Assembly: GCA_016584305.1 (NCBI GenBank)
Contig: JACEEZ010018903.1
Span: forward strand, 42,475 to 106,474
Origin: Chionoecetes opilio
Lineage: Eukaryota > Arthropoda > Malacostraca > Decapoda > Majidae
DNA: 64,000 nucleotides
Direction of reading: 5' to 3'
Shown: positions 34,831 through 47,937 of the stretch, piece after piece
How positions within the stretch are numbered: position 1 is the first letter of the stretch
How the letters are laid out: each line of letters opens with the position of its first letter
Notes under the pieces: generated by a model
The model's input: only the letters and a program-made list of their open reading frames with translations
Told to the model about the DNA's origin: nothing
Database searches by the model: none
Position numbers and translations under genes: made by a program

Positions 34831-35896
34831 TTAGGGTGGTCCAAGCAAAGCGTGGGGGTAAAATTTCAAGTGCCACTGGTCCTTCTCCACACCGTGCTTT
34901 TATTTTGTGTGCATGCGTCCTTAGTGTGCAAAATTCATCGCGATAATAATATTATTTAGTAGGTTGAACCCATCATCTCACTTTCTATCATAAGTGGATT
35001 TAACCCGGAAATATCACATACCCTGAATTGGGGCATATCCCGACATCACAGACCCAAATAGGTGTTTGATTTCTGAATTCTCCTGGGGTTGATAACCCGC
35101 ATAGAACCACATTTTATATCACTTACACGATATACACGCTGATATGAATGATGAATTTCATTCATTTGGTATTTTCACGTACAAATTTTAGGGGTAGGGC
35201 ATACCCTGGTTGGGTCTTTCTAGTAGAGATAATAGCAAATGGTTGGCATTTTTGAACTCAGAAGGGTCGATTTGTGCACAATAGAAGTGTTTCATCGACA
35301 CTGATTTATTGACATTCACAAAATATTGCCAAAAAAAATCTTTTTCCTCACAGGACAATGAGAATTGGAATTTTCTGTGTCATATTTTGCACAGGTTTTC
35401 GTAATAAAATGACATATGACATTGCTCTCTCTGTGTAAGCGACCCTTCTAAGTTTTCAAAATGCAAACCATTTTGTTCTCTATGTCAGTAAAGTACGGTA
35501 TTAGAAGTACCCTAACCCAGGTATTGCCCTACCCGTAATTTACTGTTATGAAACACAAATAATTGAATAAATCAGCATCAGGACAGACATATCTATATCA
35601 AAGTATTTATTAGTTTATACAAATGTGTCTATGGGGTTACAACCCCCAGTAGAATTCAGCAACATCCAGACACATTTGGGTTCTGTGACATGTCGGGAAT
35701 GGCTCCAATTCGGGTTCATGTGATTATTTTCCGGTTTAATCCTATGATAGAATTGCGAGAGGACATGTGACGCCTCTCAATATCATTGTATCGCGAATGT
35801 CACACAAATTCATAGGCTTGTAACCTATGGGTAATGGACAAAAAATAACCTTTGGAGGAATAACAAGTAGAAAAAACATTTATTGGTGACCACCCT
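34831..35896. mobile_element. TTAGGGTGGTCC foldback element, copy 2, degraded and inverted
   Basis: Same element as 7233-8233 in the opposite orientation: it begins TTAGGGTGGTCCAAGCAAAG and ends GGTGACCACCCTA. The paired internal blocks (ATTTAACCCGGAAATATCAC and its complement near 35730; ACTCAGAAGGGTCGATTTG and complement) are present, but indels are frequent. Confidence 0.8.
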
Positions 35897-37320
35897 ACAT
35901 ATTATAGATACATATATATATATATATATATATAGATATATTATATATATATATATAATATATATATATCATAATATATATCTAAAATTTGCGCAAGAAA
36001 CGGATTAGCAGATTAATTACAAAACACAGTCAAAACTCACCAGAACAACAATTGTTTCGTCCACCAAACTGAGTTCGGTGTTCTCCTGGCAATAACCTAC
36101 CCTTAGTTTAATACTCAAGTTATATAACATATCTACCGGCTGCAGATCAGTTATCGTACACAGTTGGTTTCGTACACCAGTAGAGTTCGTACACCACAAA
36201 GTTGTTTCGTATTCTATCTGAAACCATCAGTCGCTCTTCTGTACACTCAGCTCCGAGTTAACTTAGACTACTAGAGTATCTCGAATGCACCAGTCTGTGA
36301 CAATATATCCAAAATCAGTGTACAACAAACAACTAACAAAACCGTGGGTAGCGAAACAACTTGTATACGAAACACTCCTGTAACCAGATCTACTACCCCC
36401 CAAAAAACAAATGACATGACAACAAAATACTATTGATTTCAACCCACCACGTTAGGTTAGGTTAAGGTATAACACCGGGTTATTTAGAGGTGGCATTTGC
36501 TGTCCTAACGATATCACAGAAACACATCAAACGAACACTGGTTAACTTTCTAGAAACACACCGAACTCACTTATGGTGGACAAATCTACATTTTTTTTTC
36601 TGTGAGCAGTTTTTTATGTGTTTTTAATGATCTGCTAGCCATATTCTTCCCAATTTTTTTTTTTTTTTTTTTTTTTTTGCAAAATGCCCAATTTGCGAAA
36701 CCTACCTAAACATTTACCTATAGCCTACCTAAGTACCCATACCTAACCCTAACTTCCCATAACTTAACCTTTACCTATACCCTACACCTACACCTCAACT
36801 TTATCCTAACTTAACACGCTTTACCTACTTTATAAAAAAAAAACAACAAAAAAAAAAACAAAAAAAAATTACCCATTTATCTCCTTAGTTGTGTGATAAT
36901 ATAATAATTTTGCGACAGAAACGGCCAGGCAGCTTCTGGACTCATCCAACTGAAAAACACTACCAAAACAAACAAATAGTCTTTCGTCCAACCAAAGTGA
37001 GATCGGGTTATGTGACCCTACAAACACCCGTTTAACGGCGGTGAGATGCGGGGGCGGGCCGGATCGGGGCGGGGCCCAGCAGACAGCCTCCTCCATGCCA
37101 ACAACAAACTAAAATATTTCCGCCCAAAAACGAGTGCCAGATTAATTCACTTCCTCCGAAACACCACACGGGCGATCTCGACGAGATCCCTGCGCGCGTG
37201 GACAAGCCATGGTGATGACGCCACGACACCACCACACACGGAACTGTATCACAGTAGCATTGATTCCGTAAGTATAATCAAAATAAGGAGGACTCATATG
37301 AACGTAAGAGAGGAATGAAG
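35897..37320. other. Intergenic region with TACGAAAC-type repeats and a GC-rich patch
   Basis: A (TA)n tract lies at 35903-35985. The block 36140-36385 (GTTTCGTACAC, TCAGCTCCGAGTTAACTTAG and similar) recurs in direct orientation at 37590-37815. Degenerate CCTAA/ACCTA-rich sequence lies at 36700-36830. A GC-rich patch (GGGGGCGGGCCGGATCGGGG) lies at 37049-37080. No gene is recognised. Confidence 0.5.
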
Positions 37321-37324
37321 GAGG

Positions 37325-37815
37325 AGGTTAAAGGTAGTTTAGTACACAAGTTTGTTTCGGACCTCAAGGTTTTGTTAGTTTGTGCTCGTACATACCTCGG
37401 TGTCTGTTTTTACTACTAGTAATCAAGTTCACTCTGAGCTGAGTGTACGAACGACTATGGTTTCATATCGACTATACGAAAATACTTCTCTGTGTAAGAA
37501 CTCTACTGGTGTAACGAAACAGCAGCTTGTGTAACGAACTAGTGATCAGTGCTACCACCTCGGCGACAGTTCATACCTCGTGGTGCAGTCAGTTCTACCA
37601 AGTTTGTTTCGTAACAACAGTAGATTCGTACCTCCAAACATGTAGTTTCGTAGTCTATCCTTCAACCATAGTCGTTTCGCGGTACACTCAGCTCAGAGTT
37701 TGAACTTGACTACTAGAGTTACGAATGACCCAGGTATGTACAAAAAACTCAAAATCTAGTGTACAAACAACTCACTAAAACATGGGTACTTAACAACTTG
37801 TGTACGAACTCCCTG
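37325..37815. mobile_element. Foldback repeat with GTACGAAAC motifs
   Basis: The left half (37325-37570) is the inverted complement of the right half (37575-37815): TCACTCTGAGCTGAGTGTAC against GTACACTCAGCTCAGAGTTT, and ACTGGTGTAACGAAACAGC against its degraded complement. The same unit stands alone at 36140-36385. Termini are not sharp, and no coding is seen. Confidence 0.6.
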
Positions 37816-37837
37816 TTTACTTGTGGATGTATGGATG

Positions 37838-37912
37838 AATGAGACACACACACACACAGCACGCACAACCCGCTCACACACACACACACAAACACACACC
37901 TACGCTACATAC
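37838..37912. repeat. Imperfect (CA)n microsatellite
   Basis: ACACACACAC runs interrupted by GCACGCACAACCCG and AACACACACC. Confidence 0.85.
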
Positions 37913-37929
37913 CACACCCACTACCGGGT

Positions 37930-38070
37930 CACACTCCGTGGTGTAGTGGCGATAGCAACCTCCGCTGTTCACAACTCGACTAAGTCCCCGGGGTTACGCA
38001 TCCCCGGGACAGGAGCGGAGACCCATGTTTGCGGCTGTTTACCTTAAAACCCGAGCCTCCTGTCCCAGGC
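37930..38070 (+). mobile_element. Degraded SINE head and body
   Basis: TCACACTCCGTGGTGTAGTG resembles the head of the SINE at 28790, followed by a body with CCCCGGGACAGGAGCGGAGA and GTTTACCTTAAAACCCGAGC. No clear B box or tail. Confidence 0.4.
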
Positions 38071-38128
38071 CACAGAGAAGAAGGAAGAGGGGGCAAGATG
38101 TGTACGCTCAGGCTACTATTCCTCCCGC

Positions 38129-38724
38129 TGTAGCGATCTGACCAGCTACTTCTATGTGATCCCGAGTTAGCTACACCTCTACACAAATACGACGCACGAG
38201 CAACACTGCTCCCTGGTGAACATTTGTTGACACTGTATACCAATTCTGATCCCTGGGTAAAACAGGGTGGCAACATTTAATGTATAGGCAGTAAATTAAA
38301 GTAAACATAGAACATTTCAAGCTCAAATGTGTGCCCTTGCCTGGAACATATACTACACCTCGCCCTTAGGCTTATACTGAAATACTGCTCCCTGGGTGAA
38401 TAGTTGTTTGCCAGGTATACGTGTTACCAAGATCAGGAATTGTATACCGTGTACTATATTGTCAAACAACTCTTCACCCAGGGAGCAGCAGTTTCAGTAT
38501 AACGGGTAGGGTAGTGGTTCTAGCACAGGCACATTTCCCTTGAAATGTTCTATGTTCTACTTTAATTACTACTCCTACACTAAATGTTTTCCACCATGTT
38601 TTACCCAGGATTACAATTGGTATACATTGCCAAACACAAATATTCACCCGGGACGCATGGTTTCAGTGCTTAATTTGTGCAAGTGTAGCTACACTCGGTC
38701 CAAGGTACTGGTCAGATCGCTACA
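38129..38724. mobile_element. Foldback element, 0.6 kb, TGTAGCGATCTGACCAG ends
   Basis: TGTAGCGATCTGACCAG (38129) pairs with CTGGTCAGATCGCTACA (ending 38724). The arms stay complementary through ATAGAACATTTCAAG/CTTGAAATGTTCTAT and TACTGCTCCCTGGGTGAA/TTCACCCAGGGAGCAGCA, with a loop of about 40 bp near 38445. The whole element is a near-continuous hairpin. Confidence 0.8.
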
Positions 38725-39059
38725 ACAAAACCGCCACCTGACTGTTCCATACTCCGAAACTATATGGATTTGCGACGAACAGCTCAGGAAAAATTTCTCT
38801 TAGAATACAATAAGCTAAACAAAAACCTGTGCCAATTTGTAGGCAGTTCTGGTGCCGAAGGTAAAAATGAATGTAGCGTTTGTTTGTTCCGATAACTACT
38901 GTCTCACCCAACAGGTCACTGTCCCTACAATCACCATGAGATCCTAGTGTTACTAGTTTTGACCCCGTCCACCTCATTTATCTATGATACAGAGAGAACT
39001 AAGGGGGAATCAGGTGCCCACCCTAATGTTGACGTGTGCAGCCGCTTTACCTCGACAAG
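38725..39059. other. Non-coding stretch, nothing recognised
   Basis: No ORF with family resemblance and no repeat structure seen. Confidence 0.4.
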
Positions 39060-39330
39060 CGGCCAGCAGGGTGGTTCAGGTCAACCAAAAGTGAGTGACC
39101 TTCAGGGCCGATGACACATCTGTGACCACGTATGCAGTGTGGGTGGGCGTGGCCAGCGCGGACGCGCAGCAGCCGTTGTCAATCGCCTCCAGGGCACATT
39201 CCTGCCGCAGGTGCAGTGACGGGTCAGGTAGGTGCAGCGGTGCAGGTGTGCTGTGAGTGTTGTAGTGCCCCAGACACGCAGGCGGTGAGGGCTGAGGTCA
39301 GGTCACCATCCACAGACGCGAGCTGTTGGC
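39060..39330 (-). pseudogene. Possible LINE C-terminal remnant
   Basis: The minus strand resembles, in order, the LINE tail of 1397-1865: GTGCAGTGACGGGTCAGG corresponds to GGCAGTGGGGGTCAGG, GTGCAGGTGTGCTGTGAGTG to GTGCAGGTGAACCGTGAGTG, and GGCGGTGAGG to GCGGTGAGC. It is too diverged to translate continuously. Confidence 0.4.
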
Positions 39331-39377
39331 TCTTTCCATAGGGTGCGGGCTGAGGAGGAGGCGGTAATATATGGCGC

Positions 39378-39745
39378 TGAGAGTTTTCACGTTCGTTTTC
39401 AGACACCACACTACTTTTTCTTTGGCCTACACAATAGGTGCTTGTTCTAATGGTGGCCTAGTTTTCTTTTGCGCAAAAACCAAAACAAAAAAATGAAAAA
39501 AAAAATGACACGTTAACCTAACCTTATGTTTTAATGAGCACCTACACTATTACTACCTCACTAACACTAACAGGTGTTTAAAAGAAACATAACCTAACGC
39601 TTAACCCACCTAATAAATCCCATTTTTTTTGTTTTTTTTTTTGGGTTTGCGCAAATAAAACATATCACCACATTAGAACACAAGCACCTATTGTATGCCA
39701 AGAAAAGGTGGTGGTGATCTCGAAAACGAACCGTGAAACTCTCCT
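39378..39745. mobile_element. Foldback repeat, about 370 bp
   Basis: GAGAGTTTTCACGTTCGTTT near 39378 pairs with AAACGAACCGTGAAACTCTC near 39729. ACAATAGGTGCTTGTTCTAA at 39431 pairs with TTAGAACACAAGCACCTATTGT at 39674. TTTTGCGCAAA-like sequences occur in both arms. The centre is AT-rich. Confidence 0.7.
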
Positions 39746-41219
39746 CCATATTAACCGGAGGAGGCGTCCCCTGTGATCGTGTGACCCCATGGAGGTGGCA
39801 CGGAGGGCCGTTCACCTAGCGACCTATACACAGCGGAGCGCGACCAGTCAGACTTTACAGCAGACCAGGGTGCCTTTGCGGTGGAGGTGTAATGTGTCAA
39901 ATAAAATCTGCCTTGAAGGCACCCAATGTCATGTTGTAGCGTGTGTGTTTTAGAAGGGTCATGTAGCGTCCAGCCGACCATCACCGGCGAGGTCCTCCGT
40001 AGGCTGTAGCAGCGCGACGGACGGCCCGCGGCGGCACAATTTACCGTACCAGTCCGCCCATCCGAAGGCCCGCTGGTTGTTTTTCAGACGGGAAAATTTA
40101 CTAATGTGAAATTAATGTACAAAATTTGAAGAATTGAAATATTTCTATGTGAAAACTTTTGAAACACAGTTATATGATTTCTTGCTATTAGTTTACATCA
40201 TAGTGACAAGCAGCGGCAATCTGGCCGTCAATACCTACCGCGAGGCCGCTGTCGTATTTGTAGGTGGGAAACTTATCCTTTCATATATATATATTAACTC
40301 ATAATATACATCTAGTATCTCCAATATCGGTTACACACACCATCACAACCACATCGCTACACACTATTAGGCCTGTTCCAGCTATTAACCCTACTTGTTA
40401 TAAAAGTTTTTATAATAGTTTTATAGAATTATCATTTCAGTTTACTTTTTTCAATATTACAGCTTAATCAGGAACACCCAGAGATACATAGAAATAAAGA
40501 TGAGATACGTACGTACATAGGAAGGAGTTTACATGGAAAAAGGTTATCAGTTAGTCTATGTGTGTAGTTACATATAAAAATAACATTTGATTATCCGAGC
40601 AAAGATTACGGGATAACACAAGGTCATATTTTCCCTTATTTCAATAATTTCCAACATATAATTATCAACACATATCAATACTCAACGGTACACCTAATAA
40701 GGAATATGTAGATGATGGAGTTAAAATGGATAATATCATAATTTAGAATAGAATATTATTTGAAATAATTTCCCAGCTATCAATGCACTAAACTGCCAGA
40801 CGTACGATAGCCATTACAAAGGGTTAAAAACCCACAAAAGGCCTTAAATTGTCACCCTTAACCAGTCGATAACATAATGAGAACTTAGTTATAACATGTT
40901 TTCGCTCCTTCATTATATCGAAATAGACTGAATAATATAAATAATTGCAGTATGACACGTTTTTTTTAGGAATTCCTCGAACGCTGCCGCTGTGTCAGTG
41001 AGTGAAATCAAATCAGTTAGTGGAAAAACGCACCAGTGGGTGGATGTAGTTATGTTCGCCGCAACCTATATCCTTCTACATGGCTGTACAGTGTTCCACG
41101 TACACCAGCATGTAAACCCAATAACGAAAATATTTGTGTACTTATGAAATAAACAATGTCCGTAGCAATTATGATCTCCTTTTCATCGTATTACTGGATA
41201 ACGACATAAGAATATTTAT
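39746..41219. other. 1.5 kb without recognisable genes
   Basis: GC-rich to about 40060, then AT-rich. No protein of recognisable family and no repeat with the rest of the window was found. Confidence 0.45.
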
Positions 41220-41361
41220 GGTTATACTTTCTAAGTATATTGCAGATATAGTAATGTTTTAATAAGTGTTGAACAGCCCATTACTCTATTAATCGGCTAA
41301 TGGGTTGTGCAACACCCCTTAAAACATTACTATATCTGCAATATACTTAGAAAGTATAGCC
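41220..41361. repeat. 142-bp hairpin at the left edge of the BEL/Pao block
   Basis: GGTTATACTTTCTAAGTATA at 41219 pairs with TATACTTAGAAAGTATAGCC ending 41361. Both arms contain the complement of GCAGATATAGTAATGTTTTA, with a loop around 41284-41297. Only the right arm recurs at 46850-46905, so the left arm is a local inverted duplication. Confidence 0.8.
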
Positions 41362-42329
41362 ATATAATATCCTCAATCAGTTAATATAACAGCGGGTCAA
41401 ATGGTCATATGCCCTAAGGCGGGCGCTGGGAGCGGCCGCCCGGTGAGCCTCTGAGCAAATCCCCAGCGGCCGACGTGTAACACTTCGTCGGGCCGCCGGT
41501 AAGAACCATACGGAGGCCTCCGGAGGCCCTCCGTCTTTGGGTTTGCTGGGGGCTACTTGTAGGCCGGCGAGATGTAGTATGTTACGTTAAAACAAGGCAC
41601 TGGTTATTGGGAGGGGAAGCAACTCTGACGTTGGCATGGTACAAATATATTTAATAACCCAAAGAAGAAACACCAACACATGACGCCGGGAAATGAAAAG
41701 TTATCACATGTCCTACACATCCTGCTCCCTAACAAATGTATCCTACTTGTGTCAAAACACAAGCACGAGGGTACAAGGCTGGCTTGGGTCCCAGGCTGTG
41801 TTCCCTGAAAGAAACACAGGCGCCTCACTGTTAATGGTGACTCACAAAACTGTTAATATATATCCCTATATTACACATATACCCACAAAGCTTTCTAGAG
41901 CATGACAGCCTTAGTCTAGATAAATAGAAAAATAGATACTAGAAATTCTGAGAAGCTGAAGTTTGATGAATATTTCTGTGCATGTGAAGGTGAATGGAAG
42001 TTGAATCCACTTGGTTCTCAGCATGTTAACCAGGAGTTAAGTAGTGTGGGAGGAAACCATTGTAAAATTTTATAGAGGATATCAGAAAACAGGGTTCAGG
42101 CTTTGCACACATGAAAATGATTCAGTGGAGGACTAAGACTTCTCGAAATTCTGTTCTTCCTGCCTAAAGGCATGAACTAGTAGTCAAAGAAAACACCGCG
42201 GAAGATGGCACGGGAAATCACGATGGTAATGCAAGGTCAGACTAGCTGCAGCAATGAGTGACGCTGAAGCATTGTAGGGTATTGATGTGAGCTTGAATGA
42301 AAACAGGTTGAAGGTCATTTCATCTTGAT

Positions 42330-43395
42330 AATGAATCTGCTGGAAAAGCAGGAGCAGCTTCTTCAAATACTTAAACACCCACAAGGGCAAATGCAACTGA
42401 AGGTCAAGCTTCAGTAGCCAGGAAAGCCATATTTGAATTAAAATTAAATATGAAACAGCCCATAAGAATGTGAAAATTCCATAGCCATGACAGTTCTGTA
42501 GTAGATTATGCAGAGGAAGAAGTAAGGGCGGATACTTCACAGCTAATATTACTGTAGTAAAGGAAACTGAATTTCTACTGCTAACGCTTTCACACACAGG
42601 TTTGATTCACAGGTGCCTCATGTCAAAACCTGTAGCGATCCGATTAAACCAGTCAAGTCGCAACGACAATGCAAGAAAGTGTTTCCCTACTCATTCTAGT
42701 CCACCAATGTCAGTAGGGAATAGTGTTACTTAATGCACCACAACGGCTGGCAGATCTCCTCATCGGTAAAGCAAGACAGAGAAAATCTTCCACGACCAGA
42801 ACCAGAGCTATTCAAAGGGGATTTGTGTAAATTCACAACCATGGTTACAAACTTGGAGCTTTACATAGAAACAAGAAAATGATAACTTGCTGAGAGACTT
42901 TTCTACCTAGGGAAGTACAAGATGGTAAGCAGCAAAGAATGGCCATAGTGGATTACAATCACTGCCACACTGAAGATGCAGACAAGGAGGCACAAAATAG
43001 TAAATAACAAGTAGGTTTGCTGATCCATTTCACATGCTATGGGTACAGGAAAAAATTGTATGCATGGCAAAGATGACTCAACATGATGGTCCAGCTGTAA
43101 TGGGTTTCTATGACTTCTTGACTGATCTGTAAAAGGCAATAAGCAAGTGTGCCCCAATTGGCTGTCTTAAATGATCTGCGGAGAATCAGAAACTGTTGCT
43201 CAAATTACCTCTTCAACTACGAAAAATGGAAACACAGTTGCTTATGAAGTATAACAAAGATATTAGCTTCTACCCTTCATTGAAAAATTTGGTGGATTTA
43301 TACGAGCAAGAGGCAATGAAGGCATTGCATGCAATCCTGTTTCATCTAACAGTGCAGTTATGGGCTTAATCTGAGCAGCCAAAGGAGTTTTTTCA
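42330..43395 (+). pseudogene. BEL/Pao Gag region, frameshifted
   Basis: Across shifting plus-strand frames are fragments of a Pao-type Gag: ARKAIFELKL, VVDYAEEEVRADTSQLIL, NAPQRLADLLIGKARQRK, REVQDGKQQRMAIVDYNH, and FYPSLKNLVDLYEQEAMKAL, the last matching the YPsLxxLVxFI pattern of Pao Gag-like (DUF1759-type) sequences. It leads directly into the 48-bp array. Many single-base indels break it, and I cannot separate mutation from error. Confidence 0.6.
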
Positions 43396-45795
43396 GCTGC
43401 AAAACTAAGGGTAGCAAAACAGCTATGCAGCCAATACTAATAACAAGCTGCACCTAAGGGTGGCAAACAGCTATGCAGCAAAATACTAACTAGAACCAGC
43501 TGCACTAAGGGTAGCAACAGCTATGCAGCAATGACTAATAGTACAGCAGCACCTAAGGGTGCAACAGCTGTGCAGCCAATTACTAATAGAACAGCTGCAC
43601 CTAAGTGGTCAGCAAAACAGCTGTGCAGCCAATACTAATAAGAACAGCTCACCTAAGGGTGACAACAGGCTGTTGCAGCCACTACTAATAGAAAGCTTGC
43701 ACCTACGGGTGGCAACAGCTATGCAGCCAATACTAAAGTAAAGCTGCACCAAGGGTGACAACACCGTGCAGCCAATACTAATAGAACAGCTTGCCCACCT
43801 AAGGGTTTGGGACAAAAAGCTATGCAGCCAATACTAATAGAACAGCTGCCACCTAAAGGGTAGCAACAGCTGTGCAGCCACTACTAATAGAACAGCTGCA
43901 CTTAAGGGTGGACAAACAGCTATGCAGCCAATACTAATAGAAACAGCTTCACCTAAGGTGACAAAGCTATGCAGCCAATACTAATAGAACAGCTGACACC
44001 TATGGGTGACAACAGCTGTGCAGGCCAATACTAATAGAACAGTGAACTAAGGGTGACAACAGCTATGCAGCAATACTTAATAGAACAGCTGCACCTAAGG
44101 GTGACAAAGCTGTGCAGCCCAATAATAATTAGTACAGCTGCAACCTAAGGGTGGCAACAGCTGTGCAGGCCAATACTATAGAACAGCTGCACCAAAGGGT
44201 GGCAACAGCTGTGCAGCCATATAATAGTACAAGCTGCACCTAGGGTGGCAACAGCTGTGCAGCCAATAATAATAGAACAGCTGCACCTAAGGGTGACAAA
44301 CAGCTGTGCAGCCAATACTAATAGAACAGCTGCACCTACGGGTGAAACAGCTGTTGCAGCAATACTAATAGAACAGCGCACCTAAGGGTAGCAACAGCTG
44401 TGTGCAGCCAATACTAATAGAACAGCTGACACCTAAGGGTAGCACACAGCTGTGCAGCCAATTACTAATAGTTTACAGATGCTACCTAAGGGTAGCAACA
44501 GCGTGCAGCCAAACTAATAGAACAGCTGCACCTAAGGCGTTGGCAACAGCTGTGCAGCCATACTAATAGAACAGCGCACCTAAGGGTAGAAACAGCTGTG
44601 CAGAACAATACTAATAGAACAGGCTGGCACCTTAAGGTTAGCAACAGCTATGCAGCCAATACTAATGAAACAGCTGCAACTAAGGGTAGCAACAGCTATG
44701 CAGCCAATAAAATAAGAACAGCGCACCTAAGCGTAGCAACCAGCTATGCAGCCAATATAATAGAAAGCTGCACCTAAGGGGTGGCAACAGCATGCAAGCC
44801 AATACAGAATAGTAACAGCTGCACCTAAGGTTGGCAACAGCTAGGCAGCCAATCTAATAGAACAGCTGCACCTAAGCGGTGGCAACAGCTGTGCAGCCAA
44901 TACTCATAGAACGCTGCACATAAGGGTGGCAACAGCTGGCAGCCATACAATAGAACAGCTGAACCTAAGGGGTGGCAAACAGCTGTTGCAGCCCAATACT
45001 AATAGTACAGCTGCACCTACGGGTGGCAACAGCATGCAGCCAATAATAATAGTTACAGCTGCCACCTAAGGGTAGCAAACAGCTGTGCAGCCAATACTAA
45101 AGAAAACAGCTGCAACTAAGGGTGGCAACAGTAGGCAGCAATACTAATTATTACAGCTGGCAACCTAAGGGTGGAAACAGCTGTGCAGCCAATACTAATA
45201 GTACAGCTGCACCTAAGGGTGACAACAGCTGTGCAGCCAATTACTAATAGAACAGCTGCAACCTTAAGGTGGCAACAGCTGTGTGCAGCCAATACTAATA
45301 GAACAGCTTCACCTAAGGGTGACAACACAGCTGTTGCAGCCAATACTAATAGTTACAGCGCACCTAAGGGTGGACAACCGCTGTGCAAGCCAATACTAAT
45401 AGTACCAGCTGCCACCAAGGGCTTGCAACAGCTGTGCAGCCAATATAATAGAACAGATGCACCAAGGGTAGCAAACCAAGCTATGCAGCCCAATAATAAA
45501 GAACAGCTGCACCACTAAGGGTAGGCAACAGCTATGCAGCCAAATCTAATAGAACAGCTGCACCTAAGTGTGGCAACAGCTGTGCAGCCAATCCTAATAG
45601 AACAGCTGCACCTAAGGGTGGCAACAGCTGTGCAGCCAATACTAATAGAACAGCTGCACCTAAGGGTGACAACAGTATGGCAGCCACTACTAATAGAACG
45701 CTGCACTACGGGTGACAACAGCTGTGCAGGCCAATATAATAGACAGCGCACCCCTAAGGGCAGCAACAGCTGTGCAGCCAATTACTAATAGAACA
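43396..45795 (+). repeat. 48-bp in-frame gag minisatellite, copy 1 (about 50 units)
   Basis: The unit AACAGCTGCACCTAAGGGTG + GCAACAGCTGTGCAGCCAAT + ACTAATAG encodes NRTAAPKGGNSCAANT. Variants are G/D/S at residue 9 (GGC/GAC/AGC) and C/Y at residue 12 (TGT/TAT). Units before about 44000 favour the TAT (Tyr) form. It continues the Gag frame at its left (SAAPKG...) and enters the zinc-knuckle region at its right. Frequent 1-bp indels are scattered evenly. Confidence 0.9.
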
Positions 45796-46780
45796 GGACG
45801 GTAGAAAGGCGTTTAAGACAGAAGCTGCAGGAAATACCAGGCAACACTAAAACCAGAAGGTAACAGATTGGACTACAAATAACAACACACAAGCAATAAG
45901 GAAAACAACTTTGTCGTCTTAGGCCAGGAGGAACATGAACTAGATCTGTGCAAAGATTTGAACAAAATGACATCAATGCAAGGCTTCTTTTGTGCAGAAG
46001 AATTCTTATGTAGAGGATGCTTGACATATGGTCACAGGAAGAAAGATTGCCGCAGTAAAAAATGCTTGCAAACATTGCCAAGGATACCATCCAACTTCTC
46101 TTCATGTGCTGCTTCCTTACTACAGAATGCCAGTTCCTTAAACAGAGAATAAGAAAAGTGCCAAACCATTCAAGGCCAAATGAGGGAAGAGTTCGGTTGT
46201 TCAAACAGAATTTAGGATCAGCCAGTCAGTAAATAGAGATACACCACAGCATGATTGTACCAGTGGGGCTAAACCACCAGTAGTAATGTATACAACAAAA
46301 GCATTGGTGTATGCATTAGGATGATCAGTCTGATGCCTGTTTCATAAAGGAGAGTTACTCTAGAAGAAGATGGGCGTGATGGAGCAAGTACAACTTAAAC
46401 TTAGCCACAGTAATGGGAGAAGAGGCTGTGCCGTGCACAAAAATCAGTGGATAGTGGCACGAGGTATCAATGAGAATAAATGACACGCACCTTCCACCTA
46501 CATTACTCTAGAAAAAATATTCCCGCAAGAAAGGATCAGATTCATCGGACTGAGACAGCAGAGGAGGACCACATGAGAAATATCTCTGACAGGCTAATGG
46601 CCTTACAACACAAAAGGTGGGAGATAGACTCTAATTGGTACCATTGCATCTGGGCAATCAAGCCAAAGGAGATTATTCCAGGGAATGATGAAGAGCATAG
46701 CCCGCAGGACAGAATTAGGAGAACATTGTGGCAAAGGTTGCTCCGACAGAGTGCCACAAGATCCTATATGCACGTTTTTG
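45796..46780 (+). pseudogene. BEL/Pao zinc-knuckle and protease region, copy 1
   Basis: Nearly the same sequence as 49790-50760 but with indels every 50-100 bases: LCKDLNKMTSMQGFFCAEEF, CRGCLTYGHRKKDC and further protease-region DNA. It contains a single copy of the 72-bp block that is present six times in the second copy. The alignment to a clean sister suggests recent duplication plus sequence error. Confidence 0.75.
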
Positions 46781-46837
46781 AAGGGTTGTCGCTCGCCCTT
46801 CAGCATGACTCTCGGTGGGGGCCCATCGTCTTAGGCT

Positions 46838-47937
46838 AATGGTCTGTGCAACCCTCTAAAACTTACTATATCTGCAATATGCTTAGAAAGTGTAACCGTA
46901 AAATTTTCCTCAATCATTTTAATATAACACGGCAAAGGGTCTATGCCCTACGGGGGGCCGCTGGGAGGGGGCCGCCGGTGACCTCTGGCAAATCCCCAGG
47001 GGCCCTCGCGTACATTTTTCCTCGGGCCGCCGGTAAGACATCGGGGGGCCCCCGGGAGGCCCCCCGTCTTTGTGTTTGCTGGGATGTAAAATTTCCTAGC
47101 CATCACTTTTCTGTAGCAGATTATGCGGGGAAAATTAAGGGGATCCCTTCACCTAATATTCTGTATAAAAAACTAACCCTACGCTAATGCTTTCACCAAA
47201 GGTTTATTCACGGGTGCCTCATGTAAAAAACTGAGCGTCCGTTAACCAGTCAAGTAAAACGACAATGCTAAGAATTTTTCCCTAACTCATTCTAGTCCAC
47301 CAAGTCAGTTGGGGAATATGCAATACAAGGCGGGCGATTTCCTCTCGTAAGCAACCAGAGAAATCTCCCACGCCCAGAACCAGAGCTATTCAGAGGGGAT
47401 TTTTTTAAATTCCAACATGGTTTAACAAACTTTGAGCTTTCATAAAAACAAGAACTGATAACTTTGCTGAAGATTTTTTCTCCTGGGGAAGTACCAATGG
47501 ACAGCAAAAAACCCCATTATGATTACTACCTGCACCTAAAGATGCAGACAAGGGGGAAAAATATAAAATAACCCAGTGGGTTTGTGATCCTTTCAATTGC
47601 TCATCCTACGGGAAAAAAAGTATGCATGGCCAAAGATTACTCAACTGTGGTCCACTTTAATGGGTTTCTCTATTCTTGCTGATCTGAAAAAGGCCCATAA
47701 GCATGTCCCCAATTGGCTGTCAAAATATCCCTGAGGAAAATCAAAATTTTTTTGCTAAAATTACCTCTTCCACTACTTGAAAAATGGAACACGTTCTTAT
47801 GAATATAACAAAATTACTTCTACCCTTCATTTGAAACATTTTGTGGATTTATACAGAAAGGCAATGAAGGCATGCACCCTGTTTCTCTTACAGGGGCTTT
47901 TTATGGGTAAATCTGAGTAGCCAAAAGGAAAATTTTT
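46838..47937 (+). pseudogene. Second BEL/Pao copy: 5' block and truncated Gag
   Basis: 46838-47090 repeats 41298-41545. At about 47092 the sequence jumps to the part of gag equivalent to 42475, so about 0.9 kb is missing relative to copy 1. It then follows copy 1 to the array at 47938. Indels are heavy (long stretches with lost bases), so no frame is maintained. Confidence 0.65.

Larger units (their letters stand above)
41298..46837 (+). mobile_element. BEL/Pao LTR retrotransposon, first (partial) copy
   Basis: A plus-strand Pao-type element: a 5' non-coding block (41298-41545, GGGCGGCC-rich) repeated at 46838-47090, a gag remnant, a 48-bp in-frame minisatellite, then zinc-knuckle and protease coding sequence to about 46780. 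The second copy follows in tandem from 46838. The repeated 250-bp block might be LTR or leader sequence, but TG...CA borders and a primer-binding site could not be identified. Indels throughout this copy suggest poor sequence quality. Confidence 0.65.
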